DNA of 64,000 nt, from positions 6,446,479 through 6,510,478 of the forward strand of contig NC_068977.1 of the NCBI RefSeq assembly GCF_016808095.1, read 5' to 3'. This DNA comes from Vigna angularis. Taxonomy: Eukaryota > Streptophyta > Magnoliopsida > Fabales > Fabaceae. Of the stretch, positions 55,286-64,000 are shown in pieces. The number at the start of each line of letters is the position of its first letter. Positions within the stretch are counted from its first letter, which is position 1. Below the pieces are notes generated by a model that saw only the letters and a program-made list of their open reading frames with translations, was not told the DNA's origin and did no database searches. A program made the translations under genes and the position numbers.

Positions 55286-58200
55286 ATGTTTTCTGCTTCT
55301 TCTCTTACTATCTCTTCTTCCTCTTCTTATTCTTCTTCTCCTTCTTCTTCTTCTTCTTCTTCTTCTCCTCATTGCCCTTCAGTGATCAAAGGCAATTCCC
55401 TCATGCAATTTCTCTTCGTTGTCTTAGTGCTCCTTTTCACGTTGCAAAACGACGCCTTTGCGGTCGATTCGGACAAATCCGTGCTCCTCCGTATGAAGGC
55501 GTCGTTGTCCGACCCCGCCGGCGTTCTCTCCACGTGGACCACCGCTGACGGTTCTCACTCCGGTCACTGCTACTGGTCTGGCGTCCTCTGTGATGCGAAC
55601 TCCCGCGTCGTCGCCGTCAACGTCACCGGAAACGGCGCCAGCCGAGCCTCGCACCCGTGCTCCGATTCCTCTAAACTCCCCCTCTACGGTTTCGGAATTC
55701 GGCGAACATGCAAAGGTAGTAAAGGTTCTCTCTTCGGAAACGTTTCTTCTGTTGGTTTCGATTTCATCAGTGAGCTCACGGAGCTTAGGGTTTTGTCTCT
55801 CCCCTTCAACGCGTTGGAGGGGGAAATTCCCGAAGCAATTTGGGGCATGGAAAATCTAGAGGTTCTCGATTTAGAAGGGAACTTGATAAGTGGTTATCTT
55901 CCCTTGAGAATTCAAGGTTTGAGGAAGTTGAGGGTTCTAAATCTTGGGTTTAATAGGTTTATTGGGGAGGTACCTAGTTCAATTGCGTCTCTTGAGAGTT
56001 TGGAGGTTCTGAATTTGGCTGGTAATGAATTGAATGGTTCTGTGCCTGGTTTTGTCGGGAGGCTTAGAGGGGTGTATCTTTCGTTTAATCAGTTCAGTGG
56101 GGTTGTTCCGCGAGAGATTGGGGAGAATTGTTGGAAGCTTGAACATTTGGATTTGTCTGGGAATTCGTTGGTTCAAGGGATTCCGGGGAGTTTAGGGAAT
56201 TGTGAGAGGTTGAGGACGCTTTTGCTGTATTCCAATTTGTTGGAAGAGAGTATTCCTGGTGAGCTTGGGAAGCTCAAGAGCCTTGAGGTGTTGGATGTTT
56301 CCAGGAACACTCTCAGTGGTTCTGTGCCGAGGGAGCTTGGGAATTGCTCAGAGTTGTCGGTTCTTGTGCTGTCAAATCTCTTTGATGTTCGCGGTGATGC
56401 TGCCGGTGATTTTGGGAAATTAGGTTCAGTGAATGATGAGGTGAATTATTTTGAAGGGTCAATGCCACTGGAGGTTTTTTCGCTTCCAAACTTGAGGATA
56501 TTGTGGGCTCCCATGGTGAATCTGGAAGGCAGTTTTCAAGGGAACTGGGGTGGTTGTCAGAGCTTGGAGATGGTAAATTTGGCTCAGAACTTTTTGAGTG
56601 GGGAATTTCCGAACCAGCTTGGTGTCTGCAAGAGGCTGCATTTTCTTGATTTAAATGGAAACAACCTTACTGGGGTGCTTTCTACAGAACTTCACGTTCC
56701 CTGTATGAGTGTTTTTGATGTTAGTGGGAACATGTTGTCTGGCTCAGTTCCTGATTTCTCCAATACCGTTTGTCCCCCTGTTCCTTCTTGGAATGGAAAC
56801 CTGTTTGAAGATGGGAATGTTTTCTCGCCATATGCCTCGTTTTTTTTGTCAATGGTTCATGAAAGATCTCTTTTTACATCAATGGGGGGAATTGGTACTT
56901 CTGTTGTTCACAACTTTGGGCAAAACAGCTTTACTGGCATTCAGTCGCTACCCGTACCTCATGACAGGCTGGGGAAGAAGAATGGCTACACGTTTCTTGT
57001 TGGTGGAAACATTCTTACAGGAACATTTCCTACATATTTATTTGAGAAATGTGATAGACTAGACGCATTCCTTTTAAATGCCAGTTATAATAATATATCT
57101 GGTCATATACCTTTCAATATCAGTCGAATGTGCAGATCATTGAAATTTTTGGACGTGTCTGGAAATCAACTTGCGGGACCTATTCCTGTTGATTTAGGGA
57201 ATGTTGTATCCCTTGTATCGCTAAACCTCAGTAGGAATCAATTACAAGGTCAAATTCCCTCCAGCCTTGGCCAGATGAAGAATCTGAAGTTTCTCTCTTT
57301 GGCTGGTAATAAGTTAAATGGCTCAATTCCTACCAGCCTGGGGCAGTTGTACTCTTTGGAAGTCTTTGACCTCTCTTCAAACTCTCTTACTGGTGAAATT
57401 CCAAAAGCTATTGAGAATATGAGAAATCTGACTGATGTTTTGCTCAATAACAACAATCTTTCTGGTCATATTCCTGATGGTTTGGCACATGTCACTTCAC
57501 TCTCAGTATTCAATGTGTCTTTCAACAACTTATCTGGATATTTTCCTTCCAACAGTGGCTTGTTTAAATGTAGCAGTGCTGTTGGGAATCCATACCTAAG
57601 TCCATGCCGCGGAGTGTCTCTGACTGTGCCATCAGGGAATCAGCCAGGGCCGATTGATAGCAACTCTTATAATTCGGAAACAGAGCAAGCTACTGGCAAG
57701 AAGAGTGGGAGTGACTTCAGTTCTATTGAAATAGCATCTATAACTTCTGCTTCAGCCATTGTTTCGGTACTTATAGCCCTGATTGTTCTATTCTTTTACA
57801 CACGGAAGTGGAAGCCAAGGTCCAGGGTTGTTGGCTCTACAAGGAAAGAAGTTACAGTGTTTACTGATATTGGGGTCCCATTGACATTTGAAAGTGTTGT
57901 CCAAGCCACAGGAAATTTCAATGCTGGCAACTGTATTGGGAGTGGAGGTTTTGGGGCAACATACAAGGCGGAGATAGCATCAGGAATCCTGGTGGCAGTC
58001 AAACGACTCGCAGTTGGACGTTTCCAAGGTGTTCAACAATTCCATGCCGAGATCAAGACTCTTGGGAGGCTTCATCATCCTAACCTTGTCACTCTGATTG
58101 GTTATCATGCTTGTGAAACAGAGATGTTTCTCATATACAATTATTTGCCTGGTGGTAATCTCGAAAAGTTTATCCACGAGAGATCCACGAGGGCTGTAGA

Positions 58201-58759
58201 CTGGAGAATTCTTCACAAGATTGCATTGGACATTGCCAGAGCACTTGCCTATCTGCATGATCAGTGTGTTCCCCGTGTTCTTCACCGTGATGTGAAGCCC
58301 AGCAACATCTTGTTGGATGATGATTTCAATGCTTATCTATCGGACTTTGGATTGGCTAGACTTCTGGGAACATCAGAGACACATGCTACCACTGGTGTAG
58401 CCGGAACATTTGGGTATGTTGCCCCTGAATATGCCATGACTTGCCGTGTTTCTGATAAGGCTGATGTGTATAGCTATGGTGTGGTGCTTCTGGAGTTGCT
58501 CTCAGACAAGAAGGCTTTGGACCCTTCATTTTCTTCTTTTGGAAATGGGTTCAACATAGTGGCATGGGCATGCATGCTATTGAAGCAAGGAAGGGCAAAT
58601 GAGTTCTTCACTGCTGGGTTATGGGAAGCAGGACCTGGAGAGGATTTGGTAGAGGTTCTTCACTTGGCTATTGTCTGTACTGTTGACTCTCTCTCCACCA
58701 GACCTACAATGAAACAAGTTGTGAGAAGGCTCAAGCAGCTTCAACCCCCATCATGCTAG
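55286..58759 (+). CDS. RPK2: LRR receptor-like kinase RPK2 (TOADSTOOL2) orthologue
   Basis: Plasma-membrane receptor-like kinase. In Arabidopsis RPK2/TOAD2 acts in anther and embryo development and in CLE-peptide control of the shoot meristem. Intronless; 1157 residues from the ATG at 55286. The frame is open to 55163 (1198) and another ATG lies at 55403 (1118). I prefer 55286 because the sequence before it is pyrimidine-rich leader. Numbering from 55286: hydrophobic signal segment about 41-60 ([13 protein letters not shown]), N-terminal LRR cap with CYWSGVLC, then roughly twenty leucine-rich repeats split by a less regular stretch, membrane span about 816-841 ([20 protein letters not shown]), kinase with [12 protein letters not shown], Lys 906 (VAVKRL), HRDVKPSN at 1000-1007 and Asp 1020 in [13 protein letters not shown] and DFG are intact, so an RD kinase. 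The C-terminus [14 protein letters not shown] is the family ending. A Ser run coded by TTC/TCT repeats lies before the signal segment. Confidence 0.96.
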   Translation: MFSASSLTISSSSSYSSSPSSSSSSSSPHCPSVIKGNSLMQFLFVVLVLLFTLQNDAFAVDSDKSVLLRMKASLSDPAGVLSTWTTADGSHSGHCYWSGVLCDANSRVVAVNVTGNGASRASHPCSDSSKLPLYGFGIRRTCKGSKGSLFGNVSSVGFDFISELTELRVLSLPFNALEGEIPEAIWGMENLEVLDLEGNLISGYLPLRIQGLRKLRVLNLGFNRFIGEVPSSIASLESLEVLNLAGNELNGSVPGFVGRLRGVYLSFNQFSGVVPREIGENCWKLEHLDLSGNSLVQGIPGSLGNCERLRTLLLYSNLLEESIPGELGKLKSLEVLDVSRNTLSGSVPRELGNCSELSVLVLSNLFDVRGDAAGDFGKLGSVNDEVNYFEGSMPLEVFSLPNLRILWAPMVNLEGSFQGNWGGCQSLEMVNLAQNFLSGEFPNQLGVCKRLHFLDLNGNNLTGVLSTELHVPCMSVFDVSGNMLSGSVPDFSNTVCPPVPSWNGNLFEDGNVFSPYASFFLSMVHERSLFTSMGGIGTSVVHNFGQNSFTGIQSLPVPHDRLGKKNGYTFLVGGNILTGTFPTYLFEKCDRLDAFLLNASYNNISGHIPFNISRMCRSLKFLDVSGNQLAGPIPVDLGNVVSLVSLNLSRNQLQGQIPSSLGQMKNLKFLSLAGNKLNGSIPTSLGQLYSLEVFDLSSNSLTGEIPKAIENMRNLTDVLLNNNNLSGHIPDGLAHVTSLSVFNVSFNNLSGYFPSNSGLFKCSSAVGNPYLSPCRGVSLTVPSGNQPGPIDSNSYNSETEQATGKKSGSDFSSIEIASITSASAIVSVLIALIVLFFYTRKWKPRSRVVGSTRKEVTVFTDIGVPLTFESVVQATGNFNAGNCIGSGGFGATYKAEIASGILVAVKRLAVGRFQGVQQFHAEIKTLGRLHHPNLVTLIGYHACETEMFLIYNYLPGGNLEKFIHERSTRAVDWRILHKIALDIARALAYLHDQCVPRVLHRDVKPSNILLDDDFNAYLSDFGLARLLGTSETHATTGVAGTFGYVAPEYAMTCRVSDKADVYSYGVVLLELLSDKKALDPSFSSFGNGFNIVAWACMLLKQGRANEFFTAGLWEAGPGEDLVEVLHLAIVCTVDSLSTRPTMKQVVRRLKQLQPPSC
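55314..55368 (+). repeat. (TTC)n microsatellite in the RPK2 5' coding region
   Basis: A TTC/TCC/TCT-rich run that encodes a serine tract if translation starts at 55286. Length variation here would change the serine run without shifting the frame if by threes. Confidence 0.8.
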
Positions 58760-59045
58760 TCCACTTCTGTGGCTTCATCTTTTAACATTATTAATCTTAG
58801 AAATATTGTAATCTGTAATTTAGCATTTTTGTGGATTTAGGTTGATTTCTCAATTTGTACTTATTCTCCCCTTGTACATTTTTATATAGTTGTGGCCCCA
58901 ATTTTGCATACTCTTTTCTTGATTTGGTGATAGTTGGCTTGGTGTTGACTGTTGAATCTGCAGAAGAATGCAGATATTTGATTCCCCTCTGGACATGTCT
59001 ATTTGTTTAATAAAATTGAAGAATAGAATCTGTATTTTGAATTGT
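58760..59045 (+). terminator. RPK2 3' untranslated region and polyadenylation area
   Basis: T-rich sequence after the RPK2 stop. TTTAATAAAATTGAAG near 59005-59020 contains AATAAA, a plausible polyadenylation signal about 250 bp after the stop. Confidence 0.45.
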
Positions 59046-61359
59046 TTTTTCTTTTGTCTGCTTCTGCTAAATTTGAGTATCATAAAATAAGGGTGCTGCT
59101 AAAGTAAGTGTTCTGCTAGTCTCTATTCTATTTGTGTGCCACAGAATACTATCGCTCAAAAGTCAAAATAAGGTTCTTGTACAGTAAAATTTATGTATGA
59201 ATACAGTAAGTAATATATACAAGACTTGCACAAAGATTACAAAGTTACTCGAACTTGAGAGCTGCATTTAAATTGAATATAATTTCATATTAGTTGATCC
59301 ATATGTTTAATATGCTAACATTTTAAATCTGAAATTCACTATAACATATTTTGATTAGTTAAAACAACATTTAAAAACCTGATTTAGAGTGATTCTTTTG
59401 ATAAAAATATATCACATTCATCCTTTAACATTTTTTTCATGCATTCATCCAAAAATGAATACGATCTCTCGTTCTGTATATAAGAAACATAATTATCTAT
59501 GAATACAAATAAAAATAGTTAAATCATATAGTTTTAATTCATAAGATCATAAATTTAATTTTATTTCAAAGATAGTCATAAAATAATTTAAGTGTTATTT
59601 AATGAGATCATTCATAATTCAATGAATAAATTTTCAACCGTAAGAATAACGTATATTGTTAATGACTCAACAATAAATGCATTTATGATAAACAAGTGAA
59701 CGTTTCATTAATATATTCCACAATAGATTAATGATAAAAAAGAAATTAACTTGCATTTAAAAGTTGTTACATGTTTCATATATTTAGAGGGAAGAAACAA
59801 CTCTGGTTTGTTTCTTATATGCATGATGACCCTGAGTATGTTTTAAAAACTAATTATTTCTATTTTAAAAAAATTGTTAAAGACAATTTTTGAAAATATC
59901 AGCAAATTTTAGGAATGTGATTTTTGAATTATAAAAAAATAAGAAAAACATATAATTGTGAAAAAAAAAGGTTAGATCAATTTAGTTCCGTTAAAGGATG
60001 TTTGGTTAGATTTTGGAGAAACAACATTTGAATTATTAACCATCCACAAATGTAAATGAATGAAAATATATTGAGAAATAAATTATTTTTTCCAATTTTT
60101 ATATTGAGTATTTTTCTTACACTTATATTAGACATTATTATAAACTTTGACATCTCAACTATACTCATACCTCAAAACCTATTAATCATTTGTCATTACA
60201 TGAAAATTTATTTAAAAAATAAAAATAAAAAAATACAAAGCATGAAAGTCACATCAAATCTATGATAAAAGTTATATTTCACAAAACATACAAATTATTC
60301 TTATGAAAAAAAAATCTAAATAAATACATGGAGGTAAAACATTAAATCACTTATATTATTTCCTATAAATAAAAGATAAATTATCTAACTTATCAAGATG
60401 ATGATTTCTTTTATGAAAAATATGATAAACTTTGAATTACATATACGTACAAAAATGCAAGCACCGATATAATCTCCTTCTAAGTTTCCAATAAACCACT
60501 CGTTAAAAAAAATTAAAGAAGAATAACTTTCCAACTAAAACCTCTGAAAGTCCTCCTCCAATAATTAATACAATAAGTTTAAAGTAGTGGCTGAATAAGT
60601 GGGGGGAAGATGATACTATTGTACATATGATAGAGCAACCATATGATACATCAAATAGTAGAATGGAAACATCAGAGATGACATAGTCCAAAAACATCAA
60701 TTAATTGCAATTCAAAGGTTGGCTAAGGTCACTCAAATGTGTAGACATGAAATACAAACACTCTTGTCCTAAGAGATCACTTCACATACATGAATTTCTA
60801 TTTCTAAATCGTTTAATAGAGGATTTTGTTAAGCACTTAGAATCTTATAAGAATGAAATAATTGTTAGTTATGCATATTCATTAATCTTGTTTGGCTATC
60901 AATTTTTCATATGCATTGTCCAACTTGTATTTATAGACATCATAAAAATATTTGTTATGGCCTAATGCTTCTATGTTGTCTTTTGTGTCGAAGTTTTCAA
61001 TTATGGATGAGCTCCTTTGTTAAGGAAAAGAACATGTTTTTATTTAGGTAATTATATTGTTCACAATGACCATGCTGCAACTAGAATACAACACTTAGAG
61101 GTAGGTTGTATGTGTCTTAGGATCCACTTTGAAAATTTATAATGTATTGTAGATAACACGAGAAATACAAAAAGGCGAGGTTGAAATGTGTTTCAAAATC
61201 CTTTTAAAACTTTTTTTTTGTTTGCAAAGTATACTTTGATGCTTGGTAATAAGACAACAATTTGTTAGTGAATTTTCAAAATTCTTTTTAGTTAATAGAG
61301 ACAAAATAACATGCAATGCAAATCAATTCTTTACCAATTAGTCAAATTCCACTAGGCAC
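59046..61359. other. AT-rich intergenic
   Basis: No gene recognised. Several 60-86 codon frames (for example 60056-60265 and 60705-60965) are AT-driven and have no recognisable motif. Confidence 0.5.
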
Positions 61360-64000
61360 ACTATTTTTGTAAAGTACGAAAGATAATTTTATTTGGCTCG
61401 TAGCTAGTCTTGGCTAACCCATCAAGTATTCTTTGACACTAAGTCACTCTTGGCTAAAATCCCCAAAATTATTTCTGAATGTAACCACTATGAGCCTACT
61501 CATTAGAGTATTATTTAACAAACAATCACTCTTGGCTAAGACAAAGTTTATCTTTTTGATCAACAAATGGCAAGTTTCACTCACTAAAGAGGAGTTTTGT
61601 CTTTCAACGTTTACAAGGCTAAGCACTCTCTTCTAGTTTGCTAAATGTAAAAATCAAACTGTGACCCTACAAAGCTTTTAGGTGCAAATACAAATTGTCA
61701 TAATTTCATCACTTTCAAAACAATGACTTATCTTGCTAAAGCTTTCTTTTTGAAGTATGTCTTTAAATAAGTGTTTAAAGTTATTGTGATAACTTTTCTG
61801 TCTGTTGCATAACTTTGAACTCATTTTGAATATATCTTCCTCTCCATCAATTGTTTGTTGAGCTTGATCATTGAGAATCATTGAATGCACTTCATGCAAC
61901 AATAATTACTCTTCTCTTTAGATTGCATAACTTTTTACTCCAAATCATGGCAAAAGCACACATCGTATTATTGGTGTATTGTGGCTCTAGAAAGGGGATG
62001 AATAGAGTGTGTAAATAAATTCAAACAACGTAAATAAAAATATTCAAAGTAAAGAGTACGATAGAGAAAAAGCATACACAAGTTTTTTACTAGTTCACCT
62101 CCCATTAAGTCTACATCAAGTCTCTTAAGCAACCCACTTAAGATATTCCACTAATCACCACCTAGCGAGTATCACCCTTTCTAGGTTACAATTAATTTCA
62201 ATCTCTTTAGGTATCACAAGTATAAACCTCTCTAAGCTACACCGAATACCAATTTCTCCAAGTATCATTCTCAATCTCCCTTTGAGTTCAAGAATTTTCA
62301 ATTATATTGAATAATTAGAAAACGACTCTCACAATAGGAAAACACAATTTAACTCACATGTTACAAGTTCACTTAGTGAAGAATTTGTTAAGACAAAATC
62401 ATCTATAAGACTTATATGTATAAATGCTCTCATGTTTTGAAGTTTAATCAAATAATATTAAACGAGATAAGAATCTGAAAATGCTTAACCAAAAGAATAG
62501 GATAGGCAGAAACATAAGTGGTAGGAACAAAATCCCCAATCATCCAGCAATATAGAAAAGCCTTAGGAAAACACTTAGGGTTATAAGCAACGCAAAACAA
62601 CTAAGTTAAAACTTCTAGACACAATGCTAAACGATTTACAAGTCAAAGCGTCTAAGAGAGTTATACTAAACGCGTAAGCTATACTGTACCCAATGGTAAT
62701 GGGTTGAAAGGTGTCAAGATAATGTCTTTCACTAAACCCTTTAAAAGCCCTAATCAATAATCCAAAACCATGTAGAAAGCGAAACCTGTTAAACGCTCTA
62801 GCTCTAAAAAGGCAATAACCCAAAAAACGCTGAGTATCTTAGAGAAAAACTTAAATGATAAACGCTATCTTAACGGTAGAAAATGTAAAAAGCACTTTGT
62901 TGATCTGAAAAACATTAAATGTCATTAAATGCTCAACGTTCAAAACAACAAAAGTAATAAGACATAAAACACATCTGCTGCATACACAATCTACTGTTAT
63001 TCTATGCAGATAACCTACTACACACATCTACATGCTTTATTTGAAAAATATCAAAAGTGGACGTTAGAGACAAAGAAGACATTCACAGAATGTTCTCCTC
63101 ATAAGAAGTCATGTTTGAAAGATAATACAACCTACTTCGAGCACATTACTGAAAAAGAAAGCTTGCTTTAACAAGTTGACTTTAACCAATGACTACTTCA
63201 CACGTGAGACAAAGAAGACACAAGATTCAAGGCTAAAGAGTTCAGTCTAACGGATATATTTTGAAAAAGCGTTTAAATAAAAGATCATTCAAAGGAAGAA
63301 TCAAGAGAATAACTTACAACGAAAAATATCATCCTACGAAAAACGTTTAAAAGAGAAGCATTGAAAAGCTCAAGCTAAAAGACAATATTAGAGAAGAGAA
63401 AAAACAAAGTCAAGAAACACTCTCAAGCTTCATTGTAATATTTGCTTACTATTGTAAGAAGAGAGAAAAGAGAAAAGAGAGAAACACCTAGCGAGTCTAT
63501 AGACAGTATTTTATTGAACACATATCCTCTCTATGAGAGTAATCGTATAAATGACTTGTAAACAATCGATTTATTATAATTTTGAAGATAATTAAAACAC
63601 TTTGTTGTGTAACTCAGGCAAGTTAAGGAAATCTAGGTAGCGTATTAGAGGATACCAGGATTGTCTAGTATTACGAGTGGTGAAACTCAACCAGTCTAGG
63701 GTAACAAGAGTTATTCGTTGGCTAGGGATATCAAGAGTGATGAAGAATACTATACAACCAGGAGTGGGTGAAACTTAACTAGGCAGCGTATCGGGGGATA
63801 TCAGGAGTACCTAGAGATACCAGGAGTGGTAAGAATATTTTGATCTTTTATTCCTTATTCGACAATTTCACCTAATATAAGGATTATCATGTGTAAGTAT
63901 AATATTAATCCTTATATCATCGTCCAAAAATATAAATTCAAAACATGGTATATTGAGCAATAATTATTCTCTAAATTTCTCATCTTCTCCTAAGAAAACA
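61360..64000. other. Intergenic to the window end, with short repeated motifs
   Basis: CTTGGCTAA recurs at about 61408, 61450 and 61532 (two as CACTCTTGGCTAA). Near 63630-63830 a motif like GATACCAGGAGTG recurs about six times with variation (GGATACCAGGATTG, GGGATATCAAGAGTG, GGGATATCAGGAGTAC, AGATACCAGGAGTGG). The moderate composition from about 62000 onward could be a retrotransposon flank or LTR cut by the window edge, but no primer site or domain was found. Confidence 0.4.

Overview
This is a 64-kb piece of a plant nuclear genome. It is very AT-rich, has spliced genes with GT-AG introns, and is packed with LTR retrotransposons, MITEs and DNA transposons. Gene content and repeat style suggest a legume of the Vigna/Phaseolus/Glycine group; that placement is inference, since no species-specific marker was checked. 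Five protein-coding loci of the host can be supported, plus one transposon polyprotein and several broken or captured gene pieces.

Layout. 1-10 kb: a two-exon UDP-glycosyltransferase (UGT83A1-like, minus strand) whose 4.2-kb intron holds a solo LTR and a decayed copia gag. It is bracketed by two copies of an ~830-bp direct repeat, the footprint of a tandem duplication, and has a Mutator-type MITE just upstream of its start. 10.2-21.4 kb: an inverted-repeat DNA element split by a 10.2-kb Tekay/Del-type chromovirus with 3.4-kb LTRs. The chromovirus still has one open frame but has lost RNase H and the integrase zinc finger. 22.9-25.4 kb: two fused head-to-head TRIM elements and other small inverted-repeat elements. 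26-35.6 kb: the 3' end of an unrecognised gene (minus strand) and two small plant genes of unknown function (132 and 316 residues). These are separated by a 2.5-kb solo LTR; a ~540-bp non-coding block occurs once upstream of each of the two genes.

36-48 kb: another 2.5-kb solo LTR, then a 4.35-kb Mutator-like element with ~247-bp terminal inverted repeats and a perfect 9-bp target duplication. It carries a broken copy of a NEP1-interacting-protein (NIP1-like) gene fragment with its intron (a Pack-MULE) and is itself split by a 2.76-kb solo LTR. Next comes a 3-kb non-autonomous LTR element whose internal region is almost entirely tandem repeats built on a perfect 22-bp palindrome. 48-55 kb: a copia remnant split by a CACTA-type element, CACTA-like subterminal repeats, an exon-sized piece of a chloroplast 2-Cys peroxiredoxin gene and a MULE-like terminus. 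55.3-58.8 kb: an intact, intronless LRR receptor kinase gene orthologous to RPK2/TOAD2, the best preserved gene here. 58.8-64 kb: AT-rich sequence with no supportable gene.

The host genes are not an operon or pathway; they are independent loci in a repeat-rich neighbourhood. The strongest theme is nested insertion. Seven insertions have matching target-site duplications readable in the sequence, so relative ages and precise ends can be assigned for several of them.
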